Assembly (NCBI GenBank): GCA_964598565.1
Contig: CAZRCG010000004.1
Location: forward strand, 195,239-259,238
Source of the DNA: CAZRCG01 sp964598565
Lineage (GTDB): Bacteria > Bdellovibrionota > UBA2394
DNA: 64,000 bases
Direction: 5' to 3'
Shown here: one piece after another, positions 17,700-26,268 of the stretch
Layout of the letters: each line of letters starts with the position of its first letter
Numbering within the stretch: position 1 is the first letter of the stretch
The notes under the pieces: generated by a model
The model's database searches: none
What the model saw: only the letters and a program-made list of their open reading frames with translations
What the model was told of the DNA's origin: nothing
Translations under genes and position numbers: made by a program

Positions 17700-18568
17700 C
17701 AGTAATCTCCTTTGGCCCACACGGAGAGCCGATCACCTTTGAGAACGGGGCCTTCGAGGCAGGTTCGAACCCTTTTTTTCGGTTCATCCCCTTCTTGGCT
17801 CCATACCACGCAGGCCATGCAAATTCCGAAACCACAGCCCATGGCTTCTTCTAAAAAGTAATACGATTTATCGGCGGGTATCACGGAGTAAACGGCCTTC
17901 ATCATCGCCGAGGGCCCGCAGACGACAAAGGCGTCGACGTCTTGCCACTGCGAACGATTAGACTCCAAAAGTTGATGCACTCGATTCTTGATGCCCACCG
18001 AACCATCGTCACTCGCCATGGTAGCCACATAGGGCCAACGCCGGATGACTTCTAAATCGCTTCGTACTCCATAGTAAATCAAAGGGGTCGGCCCTTGTAA
18101 TAGCTTGATTCGCTCGAGTAGCGGGAGCAACGACGCATAGCCTACCCCACCCGCCACAGCTGCCACTCGACGATGTTTCAAAAAATCATCCGAAAAACCA
18201 AAACCAAGAGGGCCCATAATGTCCACACCATGTCCAACCGAAAGTCTTGTAAGCGACTGAGTGAACTTGCCCACTACACGGTATATGAACTGATAGCGAT
18301 CTTCCTCATGCGAGACTATGGCAAAAGGCCTAGGCAGTAGTGGGTCCACAAAATCGGGCAGAGACAACATCGCAAATTGCCCTGGATGAAAAGTCGGAAG
18401 TACGTTGTCCGACTTGAGGGTCACTATCCATTGATTCTGAGCGATGGGTCGCAACTCCTGAACTCTACTTCTCATGAGAGATTTCGACGAAGAAGCGGCT
18501 ACCAATACTCGCGAAGAATTTGCCGCAGCCATAGTTCTACTTTCAACGCTTCTCGGCTCTGCCGTCAA
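17699..18568 (-). CDS. pyrK: Dihydroorotate dehydrogenase electron transfer subunit (FAD, 2Fe-2S)
   Basis: 289 residues. The ferredoxin-reductase fold shows in FHPGQFAMLSLP, LLPRPFAIVS (FAD site) and VAAVAGGVGYASLLPLLERI (NAD site). The C-terminus has the iron-sulfur cluster region MGCGFGICMACVVW with a later RTCLEGP, giving four Cys for a [2Fe-2S] cluster. PyrK links PyrD to NAD. The N-terminal 35 residues are Ser/Arg-rich and not conserved, so the true start could be further in; the listed ATG overlaps the rimI stop by four bases, which favours it. Confidence 0.93.
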   Translation of the reverse strand: MTAEPRSVESRTMAAANSSRVLVAASSSKSLMRSRVQELRPIAQNQWIVTLKSDNVLPTFHPGQFAMLSLPDFVDPLLPRPFAIVSHEEDRYQFIYRVVGKFTQSLTRLSVGHGVDIMGPLGFGFSDDFLKHRRVAAVAGGVGYASLLPLLERIKLLQGPTPLIYYGVRSDLEVIRRWPYVATMASDDGSVGIKNRVHQLLESNRSQWQDVDAFVVCGPSAMMKAVYSVIPADKSYYFLEEAMGCGFGICMACVVWSQEGDEPKKRVRTCLEGPVLKGDRLSVWAKGDY

Positions 18569-19029
18569 TCGCCCTCAAGAAGATCCTTCGTGAGAACCAA
18601 AGCGTCTTCACCGTTGGAATAGTAGCGCGATCGAGTAAAAAGCAACTTAAAGCCCCGTTGCTCGTAGAGTTTGCGTGCCAACACATTTGAAGGGCGCACC
18701 TCTAAAAAAAATGAGACGACGCCTTCATCTCGTGAAAGGTTTAAGATCTCATCGAGCAATCGCTTTCCAAGGCCCTGGCCTTGGCTCTCACGCGCCACCG
18801 CCAAATTGAGTAGATGCCCTTCAGCCAAAATGACTTGGTAAATGGCATAGGCCAAACAACGATCACCATCAAAAAATGCTCGGGTATGAGTCATCGGCGC
18901 TCTCAAGCTTTGCAGCAACAAGTCTTCTGACCAGGGTTCTTCGTACACATCCGACTCAATCTCAGCGATTGCAGCGATATCTCCTTCGAACAAACTGCGC
19001 GACTCTAAAGCCTGTAGGTTTGCCACCAT
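18565..19029 (-). CDS. rimI: Ribosomal protein S18-alanine N-acetyltransferase
   Basis: 154 residues, a GNAT-fold enzyme. The acetyl-CoA loop is ESQGQGLGKRLL, followed by FFLEVRPSNVLARKLYEQRGF and RSRYYSNGEDALVL, the latter being typical of RimI. It acetylates the N-terminal Ala of S18, and the family is often near tRNA-modification or translation genes. It is the first gene of the minus-strand chain that continues into pyrK. A generic GNAT acetyltransferase is the alternative. Confidence 0.85.
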   Translation of the reverse strand: MVANLQALESRSLFEGDIAAIAEIESDVYEEPWSEDLLLQSLRAPMTHTRAFFDGDRCLAYAIYQVILAEGHLLNLAVARESQGQGLGKRLLDEILNLSRDEGVVSFFLEVRPSNVLARKLYEQRGFKLLFTRSRYYSNGEDALVLTKDLLEGD

Positions 19030-19077
19030 TTTATTATGGTAGTGGGACTCGCCGATCGCATAAAGAAAATCGTACGA

Positions 19078-19188
19078 TGAAAATTGATTTGGAGCGCCTT
19101 AAGCAAACAGCTCCTTAAACCCGGAAAGACCTTAGAGGAACTCGACAGGAGATGCAAAGTACGCTGTGTTTATAGTCACTATGTTTAA
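19078..19188 (+). pseudogene. Possible relic of an HTH (XRE/RodZ-type) gene with an early frameshift
   Basis: An ATG at 19078 opens MKIDLERLKQTAP and stops. In another frame across the same DNA the reading continues as KQLLKPGKTLEELDRRCKVRC and stops at 19188. Joined with a frameshift near codon 9, the two read like the first helices of an XRE/HTH_25 domain (compare the family pattern G-x-T-L-E-E-x-x-x-x-x-K-V-R). The continuation is absent because the next gene begins inside it. A stretch of 40 codons ending at 20183 (SIRAWLRREKLKDKIQAL) might be the other end. This is an inference from eye only. Confidence 0.3.
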
Positions 19189-20053
19189 GTACGCGTTACC
19201 TACAATCTCGTTTACAATAGGTCTTGCGGGGAACTTCGCCATTTCCACTTCGGTATCGGTTTTTGCCCAGGCCCCCATCTCCGAGGAAGATTGCAAGCGT
19301 CTATCGAATATTCAAGAAAAACCCCCTGCCCCGGTGTCTCTAAACACCGTCAGGAATGATATACGGTCGCTGAGAACGACGAGTGGCCAGGTTGTTATAG
19401 AGAGCATTTCTCCTGAACTTGATAAAGAACTTCGCCGCTTCTTTGCAGCCGATGCTAAAAGCTTATCTAAACTCGAGCAATTTTACGGAATGCTCTACTG
19501 TATTGTGAAATACCGCACGCTGCGCGCTACCGAAATCATTTTTGATCATCGATCAGTTTATAAACTTCTCCTCAGTAGCCGAGTATTTTCCACACCTCAG
19601 ATTCCTGAGAAAGTACGAGGCGTGCGTGCCACATGGGACAAAAAAATTGAGCGCGCTCATTTTGAAGTTGATTTTGGAGTGAGCGAGGTTCGCCTACCTT
19701 TAAATGAAGGCAAGGGATTCTCTGTATTTCGTGAAGGCCTTTGCCAGACGGCTCGACAGCTCGTTTTTTATGGCGGCTTTAAATTTGCCGTCGATGAGAA
19801 CAGAAAGGGTCATATCTTCGTGCATGAATTTGAGAACGTGGATCTCTTCGGCACCTTTGGAGCGAGAGGCATCGTCGATGTCGATATTCAATACGTCGCT
19901 CTAAAATCGGTAGAATTTTTGGCGGGCTCTCCTCTAGGAGTGGTAAAATCAAAGGTTTCAAAGAAAGAGTGGGAGATTAATGAGCATTCACTCTTGTTGC
20001 GCCTTGTAGCCTCTATGGTGACCGATCGCTCTACCCAACCGATTGATTGGTAG
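19166..20053 (+). CDS. Exported protein of unknown function
   Basis: 295 residues from a GTG at 19166; an ATG at 19181 is equally possible, and neither has a well-spaced ribosome site (AGGAG lies 14 bases before the GTG). The N-terminus carries a signal peptide-like segment ending near SVFAQAPIS. The mature part has Cys in EDCKRL, MLYCIVK and GLCQTA, and mixed helix/strand with a C-terminal FVHEFENVDLFG segment. I recognise no family. It stands alone between the rimI start and a long gene-free stretch. Confidence 0.6.
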   Translation: MFIVTMFKYALPTISFTIGLAGNFAISTSVSVFAQAPISEEDCKRLSNIQEKPPAPVSLNTVRNDIRSLRTTSGQVVIESISPELDKELRRFFAADAKSLSKLEQFYGMLYCIVKYRTLRATEIIFDHRSVYKLLLSSRVFSTPQIPEKVRGVRATWDKKIERAHFEVDFGVSEVRLPLNEGKGFSVFREGLCQTARQLVFYGGFKFAVDENRKGHIFVHEFENVDLFGTFGARGIVDVDIQYVALKSVEFLAGSPLGVVKSKVSKKEWEINEHSLLLRLVASMVTDRSTQPIDW

Positions 20054-20215
20054 GGGCAAGGCTTTATATGAAGGTCATTTTTTAGGTATTAACGATTCTC
20101 AAAGTCAGAGTATCCGTGCATGGTTGCGCCGCGAGAAACTCAAAGACAAAATACAGGCCCTGGCGCCAATTAAATCGAGATAATTTCCATTTCAGCTCTT
20201 CAAACTAAACCACCA

Positions 20216-20258
20216 CTCTAAATGAGACGAATGCGGTGATGGGCGATCTCATTTAGAG
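20216..20258. repeat. Perfect 12-bp inverted repeat
   Basis: CTCTAAATGAGA (20216-20227) and TCTCATTTAGAG (20247-20258) are exact reverse complements separated by a 19-base loop. The stem is too AT-rich and lacks a following T-run for a standard terminator. It may be an operator, the stem of an RNA or a mobile REP-like unit. Confidence 0.75.
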
Positions 20259-20345
20259 CCTGCGATTTCCACTGAGTGACAAGTACACCGTGATAGAAAA
20301 TTATATCTTTATGTGCGGAGAGTATTTTTCGCTAAGGGCACCTTG

Positions 20346-20384
20346 AGGCGTTGCGAACCCTGAATGCTTAAAAATACAACGCCT
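20346..20384. repeat. Perfect 8-bp inverted repeat
   Basis: AGGCGTTG (20346-20353) and CAACGCCT (20377-20384) are exact reverse complements with a 23-base spacer. A run of five A lies in the spacer. Together with the stem at 20216-20258 it suggests a structured transcript upstream of the gene at 20531. Confidence 0.5.
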
Positions 20385-20530
20385 TTAACCGTTATTCTTT
20401 GCCGGGCTCGTTACAGCCTATTCGCGGAGCTATTTCTTGCGGTATTGACGAAGAGTCCGAGGGGCGCTAAGGGAGGGGTCGAGGCTAGAGTCTTAGGCCT
20501 GCGCTTAATTCTGCAAGGAGAGGTATCATC

Positions 20531-21883
20531 ATGCTGTTTTTAGTCCTGCTGACGCTGCTGGCGGCCCCGGATGGGGATGGACCTGCCGAAGAAGTTGTCG
20601 ATCTTTTAGCTGGCCGAGAGGATTTTCTTGAAGTGGATGGGAAAATCTGGCTTCTGGAAGATCTTTTTTACGAAGCTCTTGTATCCCTAGAACAACAGGG
20701 CCATCCAGCGCCTCGACTCATTGTCTTTGAAAAGGTCGATGGCAACCTTCACACTCTCTATGAAAAAACCTTGAAGTCCGAAACGTTGCACGTTTCTCCA
20801 TGGAGAACTTTTTCACATATTTTTCCCTTCGCTAGTACTGAATCTACCTCACTCGAGATTGATAAACGCTATGCCGATCTTCTCGAGTTTTCTAAAAAAG
20901 TCTATGGAAGCCGTGCGCAAGAGGCCTTGCAGGTTCTCAAATTTTTTGAAGTCAAAGATTTACGGGAAGAGCTCGATAGCGCTGCGGAGTTAGGCTTTAC
21001 TCACCATTATCACTTATTGAAAGACCAGATTTTCTCTTTTGAAAGTCATTTTATAGATGAGAACCATCAGGCTCCTGACGACACGAATGAGAATGCCGAT
21101 GAACCACGAGAACCTCTGTTCGCGAAAGTCGAAGGGCTGGATCTCATCTTTAAAACAATGGCAGAGATTGCGTTTTCCAGTTCGACGGCGATATTTGTGG
21201 CTTCGAAAAAGGCTCATCGCATCGAAGCATTTGAAGAGGAGTCAGAACTATTTTATCTCCTCACCTTGGCTGAAGAATTGGGTCATGTATTAGATAGGGG
21301 AGCCTATAAGAATGCCACTCACGCCAAGGGAGAATTAGAAGCGCTGCAAGCGGCTTATGGAAATCCGGAAAGGGCCTTAGATTGGAACGAAGTGATGGCC
21401 GAAAAAATGCCAAGTTTTCAGCTTCTCGCCCAACTAAACCAGATGAGTGCGAATAGCTTAAAGCAAGAGTTACGACAGAGATGGAACTTGGCATTGCCCT
21501 ACTTACTCAAAGAAGTGGAGATTCGGGGTAAATGGTTTGCAGTGCAATATCTAAAGAAAGTGCGCAAGAAATCGCTTCTTGAAATTCTGAGCGCTCAAGC
21601 TGAAGGAATCATTCAAGTTCTAGACGCGAATTACCATTCGAAGGAGGCCGATACGAACCACGCTGCGTCTCACGAAGCATCAGGAGTCGTAGACCGTTCA
21701 CTAAATGATCAGGCATCTTGGGCGCGAATTTTGTCGGTATTTCCTCCCATCGTGCAAGCCTACTATCGAGAACTCTACGACGCACAGGAGCCGCCTGTAT
21801 GGCTGAACCCCTATTGGAAGCGAATTGTAAGCGGGTCTCCTATTCAGGGGCGTGGTCTTCATGTCAGTAAGAACCCCCTATAG
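20531..21883 (+). CDS. Exported protein with an EELGH metalloprotease-like helix
   Basis: 450 residues with a short hydrophobic N-terminus (LFLVLLTLLAAP) fitting a signal peptide, and a good GGAGAGG ribosome site. The middle has LTLAEELGHVLDRG, which looks like the HExxH helix of zinc peptidases but with Glu in place of the first His; the second His is kept. Downstream KGELEALQAAYGNP carries candidate acidic residues. If it derives from a zincin, zinc catalysis is doubtful and it may be a binding protein or the resemblance may be chance. I recognise no family. The next gene is an M30-like lipoprotein protease on the same strand, 91 bases on. Confidence 0.65.
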   Translation: MLFLVLLTLLAAPDGDGPAEEVVDLLAGREDFLEVDGKIWLLEDLFYEALVSLEQQGHPAPRLIVFEKVDGNLHTLYEKTLKSETLHVSPWRTFSHIFPFASTESTSLEIDKRYADLLEFSKKVYGSRAQEALQVLKFFEVKDLREELDSAAELGFTHHYHLLKDQIFSFESHFIDENHQAPDDTNENADEPREPLFAKVEGLDLIFKTMAEIAFSSSTAIFVASKKAHRIEAFEEESELFYLLTLAEELGHVLDRGAYKNATHAKGELEALQAAYGNPERALDWNEVMAEKMPSFQLLAQLNQMSANSLKQELRQRWNLALPYLLKEVEIRGKWFAVQYLKKVRKKSLLEILSAQAEGIIQVLDANYHSKEADTNHAASHEASGVVDRSLNDQASWARILSVFPPIVQAYYRELYDAQEPPVWLNPYWKRIVSGSPIQGRGLHVSKNPL

Positions 21884-21974
21884 CCTATAAGTTCGGCGTC
21901 TTTCAGGAGTTAAAGCTCTGCGGGTCTTGGCATCTTTTTTGCACTTAAAGCCCTTAGGAGACGGTTTTTTTATC

Positions 21975-23636
21975 ATGTGGGCACGACACGCCAAATTGAG
22001 CCTCGGGCTGCTATCTTGCTTATGGTTGGCGTCCTGTGGGGGCCAGGGCCTCTTTCGTGAAATCACCTGTCAAACAGAGGACTGTTTTGTTTCGGCAGAG
22101 AGTGGTCATGTCGAGATGAGCATCGAAAATCTTAAACCCGACGCTGACTATTTCGTGTGGATTATTTCAGATAAAGTCGTTTCAAAGAAAAATCAATCGA
22201 AGGGACTCATCAGTCTTAGCTCGAGTTTGCCATCTGCACCTCTGTCGCTCCAAGAAGAACGGGCTCGAACTCAGGTAAAACTTCGACCTCGAGGGCTTCA
22301 GAGCATTGCCCCCAATCTTCAAAATATTATCGGAACTCCTCAACCATCCTTTTTTGCTGAAAGTTTCACAGCGCTCGATATTTATGTCGCTGAGCCTCAA
22401 GACTACTGGACCCGACTCATCCCCACACACGATCAAACGGTTGGCATTACGGTGCCTGTGCCTTCCGATATTCGTCTCAGTGGGCGGCGCGTCTCGTTTG
22501 AGTCACTAAAGATGGGCGGCGCTGACTACGAACTCTTCGTAGACACTTCCCAGTACGGAAATGCCGATCAGTTTAAGCAGAAAAAATTGGACTATATACA
22601 GAGTCTCTCATCATGCCTCAATCGAGTATTTCCCAATTTAATTTCTGCTCTGGGTCGCCCTCTTTACGATCTCGACGGAGATCCCAAATTGCGAATCCTT
22701 TTTACCGAGTTTGCACGGGGGCTTAACTCGCAAACAGTGGGTTTATTCTCTCAAAGAGACCGATTCGAAAGCGTAAACGGCCAACCCTTGTCTGATGGAA
22801 ACCGAGGCGAGTATATTTATATTAGTCCAAACGTCTCTCCCTCATTCGCGTGCGCTACCGTGGCTCACGAATATCACCACCTCGTTACCTTTGATTACAA
22901 AACGCTCTCCGTCTTATCAGACAAAGAGCGCGGCAATTTTGAAGTTCTTTTAGATCTCAATACACCCGTGGAAAGACTTTCGTTCAGCGAAGCGGCAGCG
23001 CACTCGCTTGAAATGGCCACCGGCGAAGAAACCCGAATCTATGATTTCATACAGCGCTTACTTGGCTCACCCAGCGAATCCACCCTATCACTGGAACTGT
23101 CTTTCGGAGACTTTCTTCAGAACAGTCGGACTCGAGGGCTTGCAACCTTGATCTATTTGTTTGCTCTTCGAAAAGCCGAAAGCACGCTCAATCTTGATAA
23201 TCCGCTCACTCAGCACGTCATTCGAAGTTTTCAAAGTTCTCCCAAGACAGGAGTTGATTCTTTGGCAGCTCATTTCAATATGTCGACCGATCTCTTAATG
23301 AAGGACTTTCTTTCAAGCTTCTCGAAGGCTCTTCTTTACGGATCACTTGACGCTCAATTCTTGCCGCCTCGCGAAATGAATTCGAGCCGTACGAGAGGTT
23401 TTGAGATTCTCCCTATCAGTGACTCGTTGAACGACCAACTCAACGATCTCACGTCGATACATCCCCTTGAAATCGAAATCCCTTTAATTGCAAGCCGTCA
23501 AAATCATTATGTTTTTCCTCAAACGCTTCTCGTCTACCGTCTGAGGACACCTTCGGAAGGCCCATCGCATCTGCGACTCACGGTAGAAGCCAACGAGAAT
23601 CCACTTTTTGTAGGATTTTTTCCGGCAAAAAAATGA
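21975..23636 (+). CDS. Lipoprotein metallopeptidase, M30 (hyicolysin)-like
   Basis: 553 residues from the ATG at 21975, which gives a proper lipoprotein signal (ARHAKLSLGLLSCLWLASC, lipobox LASC then GG). The zinc motif HEYHH is at about 298-302, in VAHEYHHLVTFD, matching M30 and related families; a candidate third ligand is the Glu in SFSEAAAHSLE about 40 residues on. Upstream LYDLDGDPKLRILFTEF is also family-like. It would act at the outer membrane or periplasmic face on proteins. A longer reading to 21927 starts with TTG and lacks a signal-like n-region. Confidence 0.75.
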   Translation: MWARHAKLSLGLLSCLWLASCGGQGLFREITCQTEDCFVSAESGHVEMSIENLKPDADYFVWIISDKVVSKKNQSKGLISLSSSLPSAPLSLQEERARTQVKLRPRGLQSIAPNLQNIIGTPQPSFFAESFTALDIYVAEPQDYWTRLIPTHDQTVGITVPVPSDIRLSGRRVSFESLKMGGADYELFVDTSQYGNADQFKQKKLDYIQSLSSCLNRVFPNLISALGRPLYDLDGDPKLRILFTEFARGLNSQTVGLFSQRDRFESVNGQPLSDGNRGEYIYISPNVSPSFACATVAHEYHHLVTFDYKTLSVLSDKERGNFEVLLDLNTPVERLSFSEAAAHSLEMATGEETRIYDFIQRLLGSPSESTLSLELSFGDFLQNSRTRGLATLIYLFALRKAESTLNLDNPLTQHVIRSFQSSPKTGVDSLAAHFNMSTDLLMKDFLSSFSKALLYGSLDAQFLPPREMNSSRTRGFEILPISDSLNDQLNDLTSIHPLEIEIPLIASRQNHYVFPQTLLVYRLRTPSEGPSHLRLTVEANENPLFVGFFPAKK

Positions 23637-23693
23637 GCCCTTTACGCTCTGACACCTTGCCGTCAAAGTCTAGAGCCCTTTAGACTGGTTTTA

Positions 23694-24590
23694 ATGTCAG
23701 ACCATGGGGACCACACTACCATTAAATTTCTGCGGCCTGACAGGGAGAGCCATAAAAAGCGTCAAGCGGTCTTACTGGTTATGACCGGACCCTCCACAGG
23801 CCAAACCGTCTACCTCGAAGCAAAATCGAAATGGAGCTTAGGACGTGGACTCGATGGGGATATTGTTTTTCAAGATGAAAGTGTGAGTCGAAACCACTGC
23901 ACCATCCGTCACGCCGGAGACGACCGCTGGGTGCTCGAAGATCTTCAATCGTCGAATGGAACCTGGGTGAATGGTGAAAAAATTCGCGAGGTTGAACTAA
24001 GAGCCGACGACAAAATTCAATTAGGCTCTGCCATCGTCGTTAAATTCGTACTTCAAGACGAAATCGAAACCACCTTCCAGAAAGAGCTCTACGAATCGGC
24101 GACGCGTGACGGCTTAACGGGTCTGCATTCGAAGCGATTTTTTATGGAACAGTTCGAAGTGGAGTTTAATTACCATCGTCGTATTGGCCGTCCTCTAGCG
24201 GTGGTTCTGCTTGATATTGACCACTTTAAAAAGGTCAACGATACCTACGGCCATGCCGCTGGTGATGCAGTCTTAAAACAACTGGGAGGACTTTTTTTAA
24301 GTATATTGCGTAAAGGCGATGCCTGTGGACGCTTCGGAGGTGAGGAGATTATCTTCACTCTGCGTGACACAAGCCTCCAAGGTGGTTCGCAGTTTGCCGA
24401 GCGGCTCCGCCGTTTAATTGAAAATCATCCCTTCGTCTGCGATGGAAAAAAGATTCCCGTCACCGCCTCTTTGGGCGTAGCGGCTTTCGACAAAAATAAT
24501 TTCAAGTCGACGATGGAACTTATTAAACAAGCCGATATCTATCTCTACCAAGCTAAAAAGTCGGGCCGCAACTGTGTGATCTCAAAATAG
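23694..24590 (+). CDS. FHA-domain diguanylate cyclase (GGDEF)
   Basis: 298 residues with two domains. The FHA domain (about 47-118) has the phosphopeptide-binding residues GRG at 50, SRNH at 65-68 and NG at 88-89. The GGDEF domain (about 135-295) has the active-site variant GGEEI at 215-219, metal-binding LLDIDHFK and an I-site RKGD at 206-209, so product inhibition by cyclic di-GMP is expected. It makes cyclic di-GMP from two GTP. The same architecture occurs in Bdellovibrio DgcB, whose FHA domain responds to phosphorylation and which is needed for prey invasion. Whether this is its orthologue cannot be decided here. No kinase gene is adjacent. Confidence 0.93.
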   Translation: MSDHGDHTTIKFLRPDRESHKKRQAVLLVMTGPSTGQTVYLEAKSKWSLGRGLDGDIVFQDESVSRNHCTIRHAGDDRWVLEDLQSSNGTWVNGEKIREVELRADDKIQLGSAIVVKFVLQDEIETTFQKELYESATRDGLTGLHSKRFFMEQFEVEFNYHRRIGRPLAVVLLDIDHFKKVNDTYGHAAGDAVLKQLGGLFLSILRKGDACGRFGGEEIIFTLRDTSLQGGSQFAERLRRLIENHPFVCDGKKIPVTASLGVAAFDKNNFKSTMELIKQADIYLYQAKKSGRNCVISK

Positions 24591-24653
24591 AACCGAAGCA
24601 GAACGCTGCGCAAAATGTTTGTAATTTTGAGTGAGCCTCATTAGCGTCGAGAT

Positions 24654-25052
24654 GTGATCATTCCTACAAAAAATGGGCTACCGCACCGCTCCTCTGCAAA
24701 AATTTGGAACTTGGACGATGAGAAAGCTAAGGCGTTTCAAACGGCCCTGAAAACAAAAAATCCGTGGCCTCTACCCCCTACTTGGGGAGCTATTGCTTTA
24801 GATGGTATCTTTGAAATCCTGAATAACCTTGAAGTTGATTGGCGCCATCTATTGCACGGCAGCCAATCTTTCACCTTCGACACACCCGTACTCGCAAAAC
24901 CCATTCGTGTCGAATCGCAGGCAGAACTCGTCGACTATCGTCATCGAAATGGCGTGCATTGGCTGAATTTTGAAACAGCAATTCGAAACGCCGAGAACGC
25001 TGAGATTCTAATTCGATCGAAATCTCTCATTTTTGTGAAAGAAGCTCCCTAA
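24654..25052 (+). CDS. MaoC-like hot-dog protein (N-terminal dehydratase half)
   Basis: 132 residues from a GTG at 24654. The sequence fits a hot-dog fold similar to the FAS1/MaoC N-terminal dehydratase half: LLHGSQSFTFDTPVLAKPIRVES followed by a strand-rich half ending in RSKSLIFVKE. It lacks the catalytic Asp-His of the hydratase-2 motif. The following gene has that motif, so the two probably form a heterodimer like the paired MaoC subunits of actinobacteria. Only three bases separate them. Confidence 0.65.
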   Translation: MIIPTKNGLPHRSSAKIWNLDDEKAKAFQTALKTKNPWPLPPTWGAIALDGIFEILNNLEVDWRHLLHGSQSFTFDTPVLAKPIRVESQAELVDYRHRNGVHWLNFETAIRNAENAEILIRSKSLIFVKEAP

Positions 25053-25055
25053 TAT

Positions 25056-25424
25056 ATGGCCGCAGAAATTCCCCCCTCACGATCCATGACCTTCGAACCG
25101 CTCACTCGCGAACAGATCAAAGCGTACTGCGAAGCCTCCGGCGACTGGAACAAAATTCATTGGGACGAAGAATTTGCCCGTCAGGCCGGCCTGCCTTCCA
25201 TCATCGCCCACGGAATGCTTACGATGGGCTTGGCCTCTCGAATGCTTATAGATGCTGGCCTCCATAACCGCTTAAAAACCTTAGATGCAAAGTTTAAAGA
25301 AATAGCGCTGCCGGGAGATCAACTCAGCGCTGTCTTATCATTTCAATCAGAGACTGAGGGACGTATCGAATTAAAGAATCAACGAGACCAGGACATTCTT
25401 CTGGCCTCGTTTTCGCTTCAATGA
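25056..25424 (+). CDS. MaoC-like (R)-enoyl-CoA hydratase/dehydratase
   Basis: 122 residues. The hydratase-2 motif is intact: SGDWNKIHWDEEFARQAGLPS followed by AHGMLTMGLASR, with candidate catalytic Asp30 and His35 and the Gly53 of the HGM segment. Such enzymes hydrate trans-2-enoyl-CoA to (R)-3-hydroxyacyl-CoA or run the reverse dehydration. Its partner is the upstream hot-dog protein. The combination with membrane and ArsA-like genes downstream is unusual. Confidence 0.82.
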   Translation: MAAEIPPSRSMTFEPLTREQIKAYCEASGDWNKIHWDEEFARQAGLPSIIAHGMLTMGLASRMLIDAGLHNRLKTLDAKFKEIALPGDQLSAVLSFQSETEGRIELKNQRDQDILLASFSLQ

Positions 25425-25449
25425 GATCGTTAAGGATAAGAGATTTTTT

Positions 25450-26268
25450 ATGAATTTTATCCTGGCCATTCTCCAGTTGCTATTTATTCTTTCTATTGCA
25501 GGAGTTCTTACACTCTTCGTTATTGCTTTTGCCTTAAGCTGGACGCGCCATCAAGAGGTGGCTCCACAGGCGAGTCTCTTCGATATACTCACCGTCGCTG
25601 CCGTAGAATGGGGGGCTTGGATCACTCTGGGTCTCTTTATGCTCAAACCGAGTCATAGTTTTTTTGAAGCACCTCCTGAACGAGACCAAGCACTGCATCC
25701 TCACCAGATTCCGATTATTTTCATTCCCTCTCTTCATACAAACGGTCGTATTTTCAACTCACTTCGCTGGCGTTTCGAGCAAAATTTCTGCACAAGTCTT
25801 TGGATCTTTTCATGGAGAGCTGCCATTTCGGAGCCTCAACTTCTCGAAACACAAATCGTCCATTTTCTTCAAGACGTTCTTGAAAATACTCGTAGCCGAA
25901 GCATTCGTATTATTAGCTTTGGCTCTTCTCGCCCTCTGGTGGCTCGGGCTCTTGATCGCGCAGCTTTTGAAACCATCTCTATTCGATGGATCTGCATCTC
26001 AGGGGCAGCCAAGCTTTCAAAAACTCATCACTTTCTTCATACACGAAGACTCCTAAAAACCTATCAGCTTCCCTTCCAACGAGTACCTGACAGGGTCTTG
26101 ATTGGTGAACACGATTTATTTCAATACCCTATCAGTCTCTTCGATCATCCTAGTCCTGTTGTCTTAGAAGGCGTCGGCCACTACGCCTCACTTCTTCATT
26201 CAGCCACCATTCAAACTATTTTAAAGGACTTTGAAATTCATGGGACTCTTGCATTTCATCACCGGTAA
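25450..26268 (+). CDS. Membrane-anchored alpha/beta-hydrolase-like protein
   Basis: 272 residues. A membrane segment occupies about 2-30 (FILAILQLLFILSIAGVLTLFVIAF) and a second hydrophobic patch lies near 50-65. The rest looks like an alpha/beta hydrolase: PIIFIPSLHTNG (oxyanion strand), IRIISFGSSRPLVARAL in the position of the nucleophile elbow (Gly-x-Ser, although the usual His before Ser is absent), and a terminal VGHYASLLHS that could supply the catalytic His. The acid is not obvious. It could be a lipase-like or an inactive fold. It overlaps the next gene by 29 bases. Confidence 0.55.
   Translation: MNFILAILQLLFILSIAGVLTLFVIAFALSWTRHQEVAPQASLFDILTVAAVEWGAWITLGLFMLKPSHSFFEAPPERDQALHPHQIPIIFIPSLHTNGRIFNSLRWRFEQNFCTSLWIFSWRAAISEPQLLETQIVHFLQDVLENTRSRSIRIISFGSSRPLVARALDRAAFETISIRWICISGAAKLSKTHHFLHTRRLLKTYQLPFQRVPDRVLIGEHDLFQYPISLFDHPSPVVLEGVGHYASLLHSATIQTILKDFEIHGTLAFHHR

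Larger units (their letters stand above)
20054..20530. other. Gene-free stretch with two inverted repeats
   Basis: 477 bases with no convincing ORF apart from a 40-codon open frame ending at 20183. It holds two perfect inverted repeats (listed separately). No T-run follows either stem, no tRNA is present and no clear promoter can be named. A GGAGAGG ribosome site at the right end belongs to the gene starting at 20531. It could hold a small RNA or a long leader. Confidence 0.6.

Noticed and set aside
17760..17775. tRNA-like GGTTCGAACC followed by T-run
   Set aside because: It lies inside pyrK coding sequence and no cloverleaf can be built around it.
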